From: Pseudobacillus wudalianchiensis | GTDB taxonomy: Bacteria; Bacillota; Bacilli; Bacillales; Domibacillaceae | Length of the DNA: 64,000 nucleotides | Reading direction: 5' to 3' | NCBI RefSeq assembly: GCF_001685015.1 | Contig: NZ_MAYT01000023.1 | Location: 151,791 to 215,790 of the forward strand | In this document: one piece after another, positions 54,062 through 63,992 of the stretch | Layout of the letters: the number at the start of each line of letters is the position of its first letter | Position numbering within the stretch: the first letter of the stretch is position 1 | Position numbers and translations under genes: made by a program | Notes under the pieces: model-generated | What the model was told of the DNA's origin: nothing | Database searches by the model: none | Seen by the model: only the letters and a program-made list of their open reading frames with translations

Positions 54062-54089
54062 AAAAAAGCCCACCAAAAGATTGGTGAGC
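54062..54089 (-). terminator. terminator of the riboswitch leader
   Basis: On the minus strand GCTCACCAA-TCTT-TTGGTGGGC is followed by T6. A further hairpin (GGATTACC/GGTAATCC, 54102-54127) lies between it and the riboswitch core and may take part in switching. Confidence 0.8.
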
Positions 54090-54148
54090 ATAGGTAGACG
54101 GGGATTACCTCTATCGTAAGGTAATCCTCACTATATCCAACCTCTTTC

Positions 54149-54235
54149 GGTAACCCGGCGATCATAGTTATTACATAACCTTAGATCCGTAGCTTTGCGT
54201 CCTTATCTTTCAATAAGTTTGCCATTATCGTGTAT
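54149..54235 (-). ncRNA. cyclic-di-GMP-I riboswitch (GEMM-I)
   Basis: On the minus strand the conserved core is present in order: GGCAAAC, a GAAA-capped helix (CTTATTGAAAGATAAG), GGACGCAAAGCTACGG, TCTAAGG, then ATGATCGCCGGGTTACCG. These are the GNRA tetraloop and receptor helices and the ligand-binding GCAAAG/CGGGT segments of GEMM-I RNAs. It binds cyclic di-GMP and usually controls motility, surface or secretion genes. A terminator lies 60 bp downstream, so it probably acts by transcription termination. No CDS follows for more than 400 bp. Confidence 0.9.
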
Positions 54236-54526
54236 GGTAGATTGATTTATAAATAGATCATCCAAATAGTTATTACTTTAGACATAGGTATTTATGACTT
54301 ATATCATAACCCACTGACTAAAATTTGTAAATAACAATGTATATTTTTGTCTTGTTATCACTTTTTTTGTCGAAAATTAAGGTGGTTTAATACCAAACCT
54401 ACATTTTTATCATTTTGTATTCACACTTTTCTTTTTGAAAAAAAAAGAGGGATAGCTCTACTTAAAAAGGAGCATCGAAGTTATTCCTCTAGCAGTTGAA
54501 TCAAAAAACATAGAAAAATAAAAAAG

Positions 54527-54554
54527 AAAACGGGCACTTAAGCGCCTGTTTTCC
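54527..54554 (-). terminator. terminator of the 54575 gene
   Basis: A GAAAACRGGC/GCCTGTTTTC stem followed by T6 on the minus strand, 20 bp beyond the stop codon. Confidence 0.8.
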
Positions 54555-54574
54555 CTAAACAGCCCACTAGTTGG

Positions 54575-54916
54575 TTACAATTGAACAACATCTTGAGGCT
54601 TCTCTTCTTTTTTTCCCTTTACTTTATCAATCTTATCAATAAACATTTGAAACACTTTTTTCTTTTCTTCCAAGTCTGTAATCTCTTCCTTTAACTGATT
54701 AAATCGCTTTTCAAAAGGAGTATGATAAAGCTCGCGAATGTTGCGGATAATATCTTCATTAATCGTTGACTGAATAACTTGCTTCGTAATGCTAAATTTA
54801 TAAGAATATACCTGCAGCTCGCGCTTAATTTCTTCATATTCCTTATCGATGTCATTTAACAATTCACTAATTTCCTGTTTCCATTCTTCTAAAGATTTTT
54901 TTACATGCTCCTCCAT
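54575..54916 (-). CDS. small coiled-coil protein of unknown function
   Basis: A 113-residue, highly charged helical protein. KKSLEEWKQEISELLNDI and EEIKRELQVYSYKFSI near the start, and FEKRFNQLKEEITDLEEKKK later, form long heptad-like helices. No signal peptide or known domain is seen. The frame opens 19 codons earlier, but AAAAGGAG sets the ATG at 54916. It is divergent from the DUF4236 gene 190 bp away, and they may be related in function, but nothing shows this. Confidence 0.65.
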   Translation of the reverse strand: MEEHVKKSLEEWKQEISELLNDIDKEYEEIKRELQVYSYKFSITKQVIQSTINEDIIRNIRELYHTPFEKRFNQLKEEITDLEEKKKVFQMFIDKIDKVKGKKEEKPQDVVQL

Positions 54917-55074
54917 GTCGAAACTCCTTTTATTCGTTGTGATATGTATCTCATTTAATTGCTTACCTTTCATTGTATCAATTGAACTTTTCGTCTAGAT
55001 GTCTATGAAATTACATGAAAATAAAAAATAAGTAACAGCCTGCCCGTTATGTTTAGTATTTGGTGCACCGGTGA

Positions 55075-55080
55075 TATAAT
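55075..55080 (+). promoter_or_regulatory. extended -10 promoter of the DUF4236 gene
   Basis: TATAAT preceded by a TG-like GTGA, 25 bp before the start codon. The -35 (TTTAGT at 55052-55057, 17 bp) is weak. Confidence 0.5.
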
Positions 55081-55105
55081 CACTACTAAAAGGAGAGTTT
55101 TGGAA

Positions 55106-56197
55106 ATGGGACTAGGCTTTAGAAAAAGCTTTAAAATAGCGCCAGGCGTCCGGGTAAATGTGTCAAAAAGAGGTGTTGGTGTCAGTGCAGGCGTGAGAGG
55201 ATTGCGCTACTCTATTAACTCGAGCGGACAGCGAAGAACGACAGCCAGTCTACCAGGCACTGGCATTTCTTACACGCACACCTCCGGCTCAGGAAGGAAG
55301 TATAAAAGCTCTGCGCAGCAGCAAAGACAAAGACTTGTGCAGCAACAAAAAGAAATAGCTAAACAACAAGAACTAGAGCGCGCTAGGTATGAAGTGGAAG
55401 TATACGAAAATAAGCTTGATCTCATTCGCTCGATTCACAAGGAATGTGATGATACATTTGATTGGGAGGAAATTAGCCGCTCTACTCATCCTCATCAAAA
55501 AAATGACAAGGGGCAATTTAAAATCGAAGCTCAACAGGAATTGGATTCCTTTCAACCAACTCTTTTTCAAAAGCTTTTGAAAACCGGTGGCAAGAAAGAA
55601 GAAGAACTAAGGGCAGCTGTTATTCAAGCTAGACAGAAGGATGCCGCAGAATGCAGAGAACTAGAGAGAACGATCAGCATCGCTAATCGAATTCTGAATA
55701 AAGATGTTGATGCTTATTTTGAAGTAATAGAGGAATTAGCGCCGCTTGATGACTTATTGGAATTCGGAAGCGGCTTTGAATTTTTTATAGAAGAGCCCGA
55801 TGCATTAGAAGTTGAATTTCTCGTTCATTCTAAAAATGTAGTGCCAACGCAAATCAAAACCTTAACGAAAACTGGCAAACTCTCTGTAAAAAACATGCCT
55901 AAAACGAAGTATTTCGATATTCAGCAGGATTATGTCTGCAGCTGTGTCATCCGAATTGCCCGAGATATGTTTGCAATTTTACCGTTCAATACGGTTACAG
56001 TGCATGCGATGGATGAAGTACTTGATACATCAACAGGGCGACCGAATCTCGTTCCGATTTTATCGGTAAAGTTTAATAAAGAAAAGCTCAATCAGCTAAA
56101 CTTTGATGCGATCGATTGCTCGGATGCTATGATTAATTTCGAGCATCGAATGGACTTCAAGAAAACACAGGGCTTTAAACCTGTAGAAAAACTATGA
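55106..56197 (+). CDS. DUF4236 domain protein with long C-terminal extension
   Basis: A 363-residue protein. The first 60 residues are a typical DUF4236 domain: GLGFRKSFKIAPGVRVNVSK, GVGVSAGVRGLRYSIN and TASLPGTGISYT. A Gln- and Lys-rich coiled coil follows (about 68-95). The remainder, about 95-363, is mixed alpha/beta with no family I recognise, containing two C-x-C/CS pairs near QQDYVCSCVIRIAR. DUF4236 is common in Bacillus and phages, often fused to other domains, with no established role. AAAGGAGAG supports the ATG at 55106 over the longer frame from 55049. Confidence 0.75.
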   Translation: MGLGFRKSFKIAPGVRVNVSKRGVGVSAGVRGLRYSINSSGQRRTTASLPGTGISYTHTSGSGRKYKSSAQQQRQRLVQQQKEIAKQQELERARYEVEVYENKLDLIRSIHKECDDTFDWEEISRSTHPHQKNDKGQFKIEAQQELDSFQPTLFQKLLKTGGKKEEELRAAVIQARQKDAAECRELERTISIANRILNKDVDAYFEVIEELAPLDDLLEFGSGFEFFIEEPDALEVEFLVHSKNVVPTQIKTLTKTGKLSVKNMPKTKYFDIQQDYVCSCVIRIARDMFAILPFNTVTVHAMDEVLDTSTGRPNLVPILSVKFNKEKLNQLNFDAIDCSDAMINFEHRMDFKKTQGFKPVEKL

Positions 56198-56215
56198 TTC
56201 TGTCTTATTTAATAA

Positions 56216-56243
56216 AAACCGGCAGTCTGATGAGACCGCCGGT
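56216..56243. terminator. bidirectional terminator between DUF4236 and penicillin acylase genes
   Basis: AAACCGGCNGTCT-GATG-AGACNGCCGGTTT with flanking A and T runs, 18 bp from one stop codon and 10 bp from the other. Confidence 0.9.
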
Positions 56244-56253
56244 TTGTTACTAT

Positions 56254-58671
56254 TTATTTGCGAGCATTAAACTCACTTACGGACACGGCAGCTCGCTTCA
56301 CGTCTTTTTTATCAAATAAGAACGGCTTAAACTTCCAGTTAGCATAGAGGCTGAGCTGGTCTTCATAATGCTCGCTGAGTGTCCCATCCTTATGAATAAA
56401 GCCAATCTGTCCTGGCGGTGTGACGTTAAAACCTTCCGGCTGTTTTGGTGTCATTTCAATATAGTGATTTTCACTTCCACGATTCATTTCGATTATTTCT
56501 GTTTTTGATCCGTATCCATGTGGAATAGCAATTAACGATTTTGCACCAAATGTCATGGTTTTAATTGGCGCACGCCACTTATCTGCTTCTTCTCCCTTTT
56601 CTTTATAAAGCTTAGCAAGTGCTTCATCGGTACTTTCCAACATAATTTTTTCTGCCTCTTCTTTTGACTTCCATTGATAATTTGTTGGCTCCCCGCTTAA
56701 TACTTTATAAGCGAGTGTCGCTCCCATACGGTGATCTGTGATTTCTCTCGTTAAATCAGAGACACTGCCTAATGAATCATTGAACAACTTATCATGGGTG
56801 TTATTCCACCACTCATCAAAGAAAGCGACGACTCCGGCATCATAGTAGCCATCATGATTTTTATCTTCTTTTAAATTGTTCCATTTTCTCAGCTGCTCAA
56901 CTAAATAAGCATACTCTTTATTTTCAGATTGGTATTTCTCAAGCGTTTTTATTAATAATGGCTTGAAATAATGAGTGCGCAGCTGCGCGAAACTTGCTGT
57001 GTAATTGATTTCATTTAAGTCTTTTAAATCCACCTTGCCTCTTGCTTCTATTCCATTGATAAACTGTTGAACGCGGTTATCTTTTCCCCAAACAATGCTG
57101 TATTCACCATTTCTCCAATACTTAGACGGTTTATTGTTCCAATTGACGACATATCCTTTTTTCGGATTGATAGCTTGCGGGTTTTTAGCAAATGACTGGA
57201 ATCCCTTCCACTCGTATTCCCCTGTGCCTGGTGTTGGGAATCTGTCATCGATTTCATTGCTTCGGATCGGGTATTTACCAACGTGATAATAGGCAATGTT
57301 GCCTTTTTTATCAGCATAGTACCAGTTTAATGACATCGTGAACTCGCTGGCTGCCTGCTGAAACTCTTTTACGTTTTTCGCCCAGTTAGCCTTCATATAA
57401 GCCTGGATGCTCTTGGCTTCTGCGCCGCGGAATGACCATGATTTACTGTAAGCTACGTTCTTTTCTTTATCGAGGCTGATGACAGGACCGTGAACAGTGT
57501 GGAAGAATGTCTCTTCTATCTTCTTTGACTTTCCATCTTCTCCACGGACGATGAATGTTTCTTTCCGCTTCTCCATGTTTCTCCATTTTCCTTTATAGAA
57601 ATATTGTGTTGGATCAGCCGGGTTTAGTTTTTCTTCAAAGATATCCGTAACATTGCCATAACCAGCAGTAGCCGTTAAAGCTAAATGTTGATTAGCGCCA
57701 AACATGATAAAAGGATAGCCGATAAATCCTGATCCCTCCATATCAAAGCCAGGAGAATGCAATCCTACTTCATACAGGAAGCCAGGTGCCACGAAGCCAA
57801 CTTGCGGACCGCTGAACAATAAAGCGTTGCCTGATTTAGACTTTTTCGCCCCCACAATCATCGCATTGCTGCCGATTTTCAAAGGCAATCCTAATTCTTC
57901 TGATGACTGAACAAACTTGTCTCTTTCTTTTACAATTTTCTTTGAGGCATCGATCACGGCCGATGAAAACGGCTGGATGGAAGCTTTTCCTTCCTTTTTA
58001 ATGTCTGTTTGATCATCTGATTGAATACTTGTAGGCGCTTCCAAATCATTTTTCCAAACAAGGTCATCAAACATTTTTACCGCTTGCTCTTTTCCATATG
58101 TACGTTCAAGCCGTACTAGAATTTCTGCATTTTTCAATTCCTGATGGTTGTCCATAAAATAAGTCATCGACACCATGTAGAGACGGACAACATCTGTTGC
58201 TTTCCACTTTCTCGGTAAAAAGCCATAGTCATGAAATTCCTTTGAAAGCTTTTGATCAGGCGCTTTCACTGCTTCATTCACATAGGCTGTGATACCTTCA
58301 GCAAACTGTTCAATTAACTGCTTCGTTTCACGATCAAGACCGTTCAGCATTTTTTGAATCTCTTGGTCGCTATAACCGTCTCGTCTTGACTGCTCATCTT
58401 TCGTTACATATTCTTCACCAAAGATTTCTGAAACGGTTCCTTCATTTCCCCGTCTGAACATTTCTAGTTGGAACAGACGATCTTGTGCCATTACGTAGCC
58501 ATATGCCTTATACAAATCCTTTTTATTTTTGGCATATAGATGCGGAACTCCATATGAATCACGAATAATCGTCACATTCTCCACTTTCTTTTGGTCTTTA
58601 GCCAATGCAAAGTTTTGTGGAAGAACGAGCACGAACACCATCATAATGACCATGAGCCACTTTTTCTTCAT
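56254..58671 (-). CDS. pac: penicillin G acylase precursor
   Basis: An 805-residue secreted N-terminal nucleophile hydrolase that removes phenylacetyl or similar side chains from penicillin and other amides. The signal peptide ([20 protein letters not shown], cleaved after FALA) is followed by the alpha chain, a spacer (about 225-267), and the beta chain beginning with the nucleophile S268 in [11 protein letters not shown]. Other blocks are [34 protein letters not shown]-like [25 protein letters not shown] and [16 protein letters not shown]. Most of this matches the B. megaterium enzyme as I recall it. It is a single-gene unit with its own terminator. Confidence 0.95.
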   Translation of the reverse strand: MKKKWLMVIMMVFVLVLPQNFALAKDQKKVENVTIIRDSYGVPHLYAKNKKDLYKAYGYVMAQDRLFQLEMFRRGNEGTVSEIFGEEYVTKDEQSRRDGYSDQEIQKMLNGLDRETKQLIEQFAEGITAYVNEAVKAPDQKLSKEFHDYGFLPRKWKATDVVRLYMVSMTYFMDNHQELKNAEILVRLERTYGKEQAVKMFDDLVWKNDLEAPTSIQSDDQTDIKKEGKASIQPFSSAVIDASKKIVKERDKFVQSSEELGLPLKIGSNAMIVGAKKSKSGNALLFSGPQVGFVAPGFLYEVGLHSPGFDMEGSGFIGYPFIMFGANQHLALTATAGYGNVTDIFEEKLNPADPTQYFYKGKWRNMEKRKETFIVRGEDGKSKKIEETFFHTVHGPVISLDKEKNVAYSKSWSFRGAEAKSIQAYMKANWAKNVKEFQQAASEFTMSLNWYYADKKGNIAYYHVGKYPIRSNEIDDRFPTPGTGEYEWKGFQSFAKNPQAINPKKGYVVNWNNKPSKYWRNGEYSIVWGKDNRVQQFINGIEARGKVDLKDLNEINYTASFAQLRTHYFKPLLIKTLEKYQSENKEYAYLVEQLRKWNNLKEDKNHDGYYDAGVVAFFDEWWNNTHDKLFNDSLGSVSDLTREITDHRMGATLAYKVLSGEPTNYQWKSKEEAEKIMLESTDEALAKLYKEKGEEADKWRAPIKTMTFGAKSLIAIPHGYGSKTEIIEMNRGSENHYIEMTPKQPEGFNVTPPGQIGFIHKDGTLSEHYEDQLSLYANWKFKPFLFDKKDVKRAAVSVSEFNARK

Positions 58672-58876
58672 CCCTTATTCCTCCTGTTCTTCATTACATT
58701 TACAAAACGAATTATAATTTCACCGTTATGCAATAGCAATCAAATTTTTAAATGTTTAGAATATTTAGTTAAATAGTCAGGTGTTGACTTACAATTTTTT
58801 CTTTATATCTCCAACTAATGAGGTGGAAAGTTCATAAATGAATGACCTATCTTTTGTTCTAGAGAAAAATAAAATA

Positions 58877-58901
58877 GCACTGCTCACATTTCGAGCAGTG
58901 C
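58877..58901 (-). terminator. terminator of the HD protein gene
   Basis: A GCACTGCTC/GAGCAGTGC stem with a seven-base loop, followed by an AT-rich run on the minus strand. Confidence 0.75.
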
Positions 58902-58913
58902 ATTCCATGTAAA

Positions 58914-59780
58914 CTACAGCTTCTTCTCATTACGTTTAAAATACCGGTATACCTCATCGTCAGACCAGGCGAGCCGCTTTTGCAAAACGGCTATGTATAA
59001 CATTAAAAGAATCGGCCCATCCGAATTACTTTGAAATTCGATTCCTCGCGTCTGAAAAGCTTCCATCAATGGATAAGCAAAGTCCATTCGATCATTTCGG
59101 TAATAAAAGTCTGCTTCTGCATGTACTTCTTTGACAAACTCCAAAAGCCCGGCCTTTTCTAAAAGTGGAATTTTCTCCTCTATTATTTGGTAAGATACAT
59201 CAAATAACAAATCAATGGTTTCGTTTGTCAGCTTTTCTCTGCCGATGAATAGCCGGTTCACTTCACTTTCCAAATCACGAATCAGCTTAAACTCTCCTCT
59301 GCGCGCTTTGAGCTGCTTTAGAATATTCGAGTAATACCAATGCTGATTACTTTTTCCCTGGTTAAAATGCTCCCAGGCTTTCGCTCCCTCTGTCTCTACT
59401 GACTCATAAATGCTGCGAATATTATGCAGCTTATCACATACAATCACTTGAAGTGCTTCCTTCGTAACGAACGGCAGCGCTTCGATCGTCGCTCGTTTTC
59501 TTTCTTCCCAAGGTAAAGTCTTATCTTGTTCAGACGCCGCTTGCACAATATCTGCTGCCTGTCTGCCAAACTCCGTGACAAGCTGATCATAAGTGGCTTC
59601 TGTATCTTCTAACGTATCGTGAAGAATACCTGCTGCGATTACCTCATCAGCGCATCCCGCTTTTTGCAGCATCATTCCAACGGCAAATGGATGAGCAATG
59701 TATGGAATATCAGCCACTTTCCGGACTTGTCTCTTATGTGCTATTGCAGCGAAGTTAATTGCTTTTTCAATTAAGTTCAT
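58914..59780 (-). CDS. HD domain protein, small alarmone hydrolase-like
   Basis: A 288-residue protein. The N-terminal HD domain has AAIAHKRQVRKVADIPYIAHPFAV, GILHDTLEDTEATYDQL and CDKLHNIRSI, giving the H-HD-D metal set used by RelA/SpoT (p)ppGpp hydrolases and by MESH1. No synthetase domain follows, so it may be a small alarmone hydrolase. The C-terminal 130 residues are helical and not recognised. Other HD proteins act on cyclic or other nucleotides, so the substrate remains open. AAAGGATG lies before the ATG. It is a single-gene unit. Confidence 0.8.
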   Translation of the reverse strand: MNLIEKAINFAAIAHKRQVRKVADIPYIAHPFAVGMMLQKAGCADEVIAAGILHDTLEDTEATYDQLVTEFGRQAADIVQAASEQDKTLPWEERKRATIEALPFVTKEALQVIVCDKLHNIRSIYESVETEGAKAWEHFNQGKSNQHWYYSNILKQLKARRGEFKLIRDLESEVNRLFIGREKLTNETIDLLFDVSYQIIEEKIPLLEKAGLLEFVKEVHAEADFYYRNDRMDFAYPLMEAFQTRGIEFQSNSDGPILLMLYIAVLQKRLAWSDDEVYRYFKRNEKKL

Positions 59781-60021
59781 AGTGTTTCATCCTTTTTTGA
59801 AAGATTTTGTTTTAAGCCCTCTCACCTTTTTCCTCTATACCCAATTGTGCGCATATTTTTCGATCATCTTTGTGTAATTGATATTTCTATCCGTTAAAAG
59901 ACTTGAAAACCATACTATTAACTTCATTCTTCTCCACAGTGCATTAATCCTTGTTTTCCATTATGACATGGAAAATTAAAAAAGAGGAAAGCTAGTGACT
60001 CTGCAGGAGCAAAACAAAAAT

Positions 60022-60062
60022 GGTCATGGCAGGATGAAAAAAGTTTTCACCTTGCCATGACC
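60022..60062 (-). terminator. terminator of the nitrilase gene
   Basis: A 19-bp stem with two mismatches (GGTCATGGCAGGATGAAAA against its complement), followed by ATTTTTGTTTTG on the minus strand. Confidence 0.75.
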
Positions 60063-60138
60063 GTTTGATCGATAGCTAATTTTGAACTGTCATTCAAAAA
60101 TTTTCACTTTTATTTCATTCAAGTAGAAACACTCCACC

Positions 60139-61098
60139 TTAGAGAGTCGAAGGTTTCAAATCTTTTGGGCCTTTATAGCGAGTAATTTGGTCTGGCGTCT
60201 TTGCATGAGGAAAAGAAAGATTCTTATATACTTCTGCATTCTCGATACCATCTTCATAACACTCATCTACGTTGCATCCAGCTTCTTTAAATTCCTTAAG
60301 CATTTTTAAAAAGCCGAACATTCCGCAGGAACCATTTTCTCTTACACGTCGAACTTCTTCTAAGTTTAAATGTACGAAAGTAAAAGACTCCGCAATGCCT
60401 AACTCTTCAATAATTCTTCCTTCTGGGTCAACCGCTACCGAATTTCCCATTCCAATCGGTGACGGATGGTTAATGCTGACGACAAAGCATTGGTTTTCAA
60501 TCGCCCGGGTAATCGCTACAGGAGTATGATTTCTCAGTCCGCCAATCCATTCTCCTTGAAGAGTTGGTTTTATAATAACTTCCGCCCCTTTCAATGCAAG
60601 ATTACGGGCAGCCTCCGGGTAATGGCCATCCGCACAAATTAAAAAGCCAACCTTTCCGATATTCGGGATTTCAAAAACAGGAAATTCATTTCCTGGAGTA
60701 GATGGCTCTAATGGATAAGGGATAAATACTTTTCGATATTTAAGGACGATCTCTCCTTGAGGAGAAATTAAGATAGCGGTATTGTATACGCTTCCATTTT
60801 CGCCTAATTCAAAAAAAGAACCTGGTACCAGCCATTTGTTAATCTGTTTTGCTTTCTCTATCAACTCTTGTACCATCGGCCCATTTGGTATAGGTTCCGC
60901 CATTTCCTTCCAATAGACCGCTTCGAGTCCGTTCAGGTATAGTTCTGGAAAAGCAATCAGGTCAATGGTCGGGTTCACAAAACAAACCTGGTCGATGTAC
61001 TCCATCATTTTTTCTAGGTTTTTTTCCTTCCTTTGCTCTAGATCCTGGCTCATACTAGGTGATGCCACTTGAACAATCGCCATATTTAAATAACTCAT
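60139..61098 (-). CDS. nitrilase superfamily carbon-nitrogen hydrolase
   Basis: A 319-residue hydrolase with the Glu-Lys-Cys triad: E52 (IAFPELYLNG), K123 (KYRKVFIPY) and C155 (FLICADGHYPEAARN). The longer YRKxFIP and the ADGHYPE motif resemble aliphatic amidase and formamidase (AmiE/AmiF) more than true nitrilases. It therefore probably releases ammonia from a small amide. It is divergent from the LuxR-type gene 136 bp away, a likely regulator. GGGAGAGG gives the start. Confidence 0.85.
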   Translation of the reverse strand: MSYLNMAIVQVASPSMSQDLEQRKEKNLEKMMEYIDQVCFVNPTIDLIAFPELYLNGLEAVYWKEMAEPIPNGPMVQELIEKAKQINKWLVPGSFFELGENGSVYNTAILISPQGEIVLKYRKVFIPYPLEPSTPGNEFPVFEIPNIGKVGFLICADGHYPEAARNLALKGAEVIIKPTLQGEWIGGLRNHTPVAITRAIENQCFVVSINHPSPIGMGNSVAVDPEGRIIEELGIAESFTFVHLNLEEVRRVRENGSCGMFGFLKMLKEFKEAGCNVDECYEDGIENAEVYKNLSFPHAKTPDQITRYKGPKDLKPSTL

Positions 61099-61234
61099 TC
61101 TATCCTCTCCCTTCTTTTTTATTATAAAATAGAGGGAATAGTATGAAAATTATCCGAAAGTGTAATATTCTTATTCCTATATCAACAAATTATTTTCATG
61201 ATGTTAAACATACACGATTTAACGAGGTGAGAGC

Positions 61235-61978
61235 ATGAAAGAGATACCGTTCAATACTTATAAAGAGCTGCTTCTTCAGTTAGATGACTTACATACCCTC
61301 TCAGAATTTCGGGAACAGGTGTTATACTTGTTCGAAAAACACTTTGGGCTTGAACGCTCGATTTTCTGGCTATGTAGGGATAAAGGAGAAATTTATAGTC
61401 CCGTTACTAGAAATACACCAGAGAAATCCCTTCATCAATACATTCATCATTACCATGACGAGGATTTTTTGCTGCCAATACGTGTATCTTCTCTGTTATC
61501 CAATACGAGAGTATTACGGATAGAAGATATTATATCTAAACAAGAGTATGAAGACAGCCTGTTTTACAATGGTTTTATGAAGCCTCATCATCATTATCAT
61601 GAAATGGGCGTTTATTTAATAAGCCAAAATAAATTAATTGGCGGAATCTCCTTCTTAGGTGAACAAGGGAGTGCCAGCTTTAATGATAAAGCAGCTAACA
61701 GCATCGACCTTCTTTCTCATTTTATCTCGCTTAAGCTTCAGTACATTCTCAAGCATTCACCCAATAATAGCCAAATAGAAGATTTAAAGTTAACTCCTAG
61801 TGAAGAAAAAATTTGTGAATTGTTACAATTCGGACTCACTAATCAAGAAATGGCTGATCATTTATTCGTCAGCTTACACACCATAAAAAAGCATTTGCAG
61901 AATATCTATAAAAAATTAGGGGTGACGAATAGAACTGGCTTGTTGTCACGAATGATGCAGATAAACGCCAGCTCTTAA
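61235..61978 (+). CDS. LuxR-type regulator with GAF-like sensor
   Basis: A 247-residue protein. The N-terminal 165 residues form a GAF-like sensing domain (FREQVLYLFEKHFGLERSIF, YLISQNKLIGGISFLGEQG). The C-terminal LuxR helix-turn-helix spans about 185-240: LTPSEEKICELLQFGLTNQE, MADHLFVSLHTIKKHLQNIY and KKLGVTNRTGLLSRM. It lacks the phosphoacceptor receiver domain, so it should respond to a bound ligand. It is divergent from the nitrilase gene, which it probably controls. GAGGTGAGAG gives the start. Confidence 0.85.
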   Translation: MKEIPFNTYKELLLQLDDLHTLSEFREQVLYLFEKHFGLERSIFWLCRDKGEIYSPVTRNTPEKSLHQYIHHYHDEDFLLPIRVSSLLSNTRVLRIEDIISKQEYEDSLFYNGFMKPHHHYHEMGVYLISQNKLIGGISFLGEQGSASFNDKAANSIDLLSHFISLKLQYILKHSPNNSQIEDLKLTPSEEKICELLQFGLTNQEMADHLFVSLHTIKKHLQNIYKKLGVTNRTGLLSRMMQINASS

Positions 61979-62036
61979 ATCATTCTCCACGCTAGTACAT
62001 TGACCAACTATATATTTCCAGCCTTTGTCTTCTCTT

Positions 62037-62106
62037 ATGTTGTGTTTATTTTTGGTTAGCCATTATAGTAAGGCTTGCTTTCACAAGCGCCTAATAAACA
62101 CAACAT
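62037..62106. repeat. 70-bp inverted-repeat structure between convergent genes
   Basis: Perfect 14-bp arms (ATGTTGTGTTTATT and its complement) enclose 42 bp containing an inner hairpin (GGCTTG/CAAGCGCC). It has no T-run, so it is not a standard terminator, but its place between convergent genes suggests a transcript-end structure. Confidence 0.5.
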
Positions 62107-62110
62107 AGAA

Positions 62111-63823
62111 TTACACTTTAAATCTCGTAATCAACTGCTGCAGCTCTTCTGATATCTTCGCTAGAGTAGCGGAAGCTGTGGAAATCTCGTCCATCGACAC
62201 TAGCTGTTCTTTTGTCGCAAGGGATACACTTTCATTGCTTGCGGCTGATTCTTCTGCTACATCTTTTACGACGTTCATAGAAGTGGCTACTTGTACGGTG
62301 CCTGAAGACAATTCATTAATGGCGTTAGCCACGTCTTTGATCTGGACCACTACTTCGTGAATAGAGCGTTCAATTTTCTCAAAGGAGTCTCCGGCTTCTT
62401 GCACCACCGTTAAACCGGCTTCTACTTCTGTTGTGGCTGACTTCATGGATTGCAGCGTCTGGCCTGTATTGTTCTGAATGACTTCAATTAAATTTGTGAT
62501 TTGTTCTGCTGAGGCTGCTGATTGTTCGGCAAGTTTTCTCACCTCATCAGCTACTACGGCGAACCCTTTGCCCGCTTCTCCCGCTCTTGCTGCCTCAATA
62601 GCGGCATTTAGTGCCAGCAGGTTGGTTTGAGCCGCGATTGCTGTAATAACCTCGTTAATTCTTCCAATTTCAATTGAACTTTCACCGAGTTCTTTTATAG
62701 AGATTCCTAAGCCTGTCACGTTTTCGTTTATAGAATTCATCTGCTTTACGACTTTTTCAATAGACTGCTTTCCTTCAGATGACATATCAGATGTTTGGGC
62801 CACCTTTTGGGCTGCTTGCTCTGCATTTAAAGTGATTTTTTCAGCATAGCCTGCCATCTCATTGATAATTTTAGTGCTTTCCTCGACGCTTTGTAATTGC
62901 CTGCTTGATCCTTTAGCTAATTCTTGAATATTGCTAGAAACGCTTTCTCCCGCTTGGCTGCTTTGCTCAGCACTTGCACTTAACTCTTCAGAAGAAGCGG
63001 CAACGAGCTCGGAGGTTTCACTAACAGTTTTAATGATTTGTTTCAAGCCGTTAATCATATTATTAAAAGAGGAAACAAGCTGCCCAATTTCGTCTTTAGA
63101 ACGGTAGCTTCCTTGGATTGTAAAGTCACCATCTTCTGCTCGGGACATTAAAGATTGAATTTGCCTGATTGGGTTCACAATGCTCCGTGTTATCACGAGT
63201 CCAATTAAAATGGAAATAGCGATTCCTGCTAAACTAACTGTTATTAAAATGGAGGTAGCTGTCTTTAATTTCTCATTGTTTCTCTCTTTAATTTTGTTCG
63301 CTAACTGTTCATTATACTCTTGCAAATCATTGATCGCCTTGTTAATTTGCGTGCGTTTTTCAGATGCGGATTGAACATAAAGGGCGTATGCCTCATCCTT
63401 TTTATTTTGTTTAGCTAAATCGAGCACTTGTTGTCTCACTTCCGAAAACTGAAGTAACGTTGTTTGAAAAACTTCTAATGTCTTCTCTTCTTCGGAAGAC
63501 AAATTTGTTTTTTTATACTTCTTCATGTTCTCATTATTTTCTTTTATCGCATTACTAATATTCGCCATTAACTCATTGTATCTAGCTGGATCTTTAGTAA
63601 TTAATGCCTCTAACGTAAAAGAATCAATCGCACGGTTATTAGCATTAATCCGCCCAAGCCAATCGATTGGTTGTACATTTTCCTTATACATGGTTTCTGA
63701 TCCAGAAGCCATGTCTCTCATATTCTTGTACCCCACCATACCAACAGTGCTTCCCATCACTGCAAAAAGAATAATTAGCATTAATAACTTTTGAGCTGTT
63801 TTCAAATTATTTAAAATCGTCAT
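62111..63823 (-). CDS. methyl-accepting chemotaxis protein with four-helix sensor
   Basis: A 570-residue chemoreceptor. A first membrane helix ([20 protein letters not shown]) is followed by a four-helix-bundle sensor (4HB_MCP, about 35-185) with [20 protein letters not shown] and [20 protein letters not shown] as the second membrane helix. A HAMP domain (about 205-260) precedes the signalling domain with the tip [20 protein letters not shown] and [14 protein letters not shown]. The ligand is unknown. It has AGAGGGA as ribosome binding site, and a sigma-D-like TCCGATAT on the minus strand (63858-63865), fitting motility control. Confidence 0.9.
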   Translation of the reverse strand: MTILNNLKTAQKLLMLIILFAVMGSTVGMVGYKNMRDMASGSETMYKENVQPIDWLGRINANNRAIDSFTLEALITKDPARYNELMANISNAIKENNENMKKYKKTNLSSEEEKTLEVFQTTLLQFSEVRQQVLDLAKQNKKDEAYALYVQSASEKRTQINKAINDLQEYNEQLANKIKERNNEKLKTATSILITVSLAGIAISILIGLVITRSIVNPIRQIQSLMSRAEDGDFTIQGSYRSKDEIGQLVSSFNNMINGLKQIIKTVSETSELVAASSEELSASAEQSSQAGESVSSNIQELAKGSSRQLQSVEESTKIINEMAGYAEKITLNAEQAAQKVAQTSDMSSEGKQSIEKVVKQMNSINENVTGLGISIKELGESSIEIGRINEVITAIAAQTNLLALNAAIEAARAGEAGKGFAVVADEVRKLAEQSAASAEQITNLIEVIQNNTGQTLQSMKSATTEVEAGLTVVQEAGDSFEKIERSIHEVVVQIKDVANAINELSSGTVQVATSMNVVKDVAEESAASNESVSLATKEQLVSMDEISTASATLAKISEELQQLITRFKV

Positions 63824-63857
63824 TTTATTCCCTCTTTTGCGAAGTTTTTATTAAGTT

Positions 63858-63865
63858 ATATCGGA
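63858..63865 (-). promoter_or_regulatory. possible sigma-D -10 element of the chemoreceptor gene
   Basis: TCCGATAT on the minus strand differs by one base from the sigma-D consensus GCCGATAT. No good TAAA element lies 15 bp upstream, so it is tentative. Confidence 0.35.
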
Positions 63866-63967
63866 CGTTTAACCCAGATTATGTAGTACTTATTTCGCTT
63901 AACAAAAATTTTTTTCTCAAATTTTCCTCACACCACAAACTTAGTAAAGAAAGAAAAAGCAAACAAA

Positions 63968-63992
63968 AAACGCGACTAAAAAAGTCGCGTTT
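63968..63992. terminator. terminator of a unit beyond the right edge
   Basis: AAACGCGACT/AGTCGCGTTT with a five-base A-rich loop. No gene in the window ends nearby, so it probably serves a gene past 64000 on the minus strand. Confidence 0.6.
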
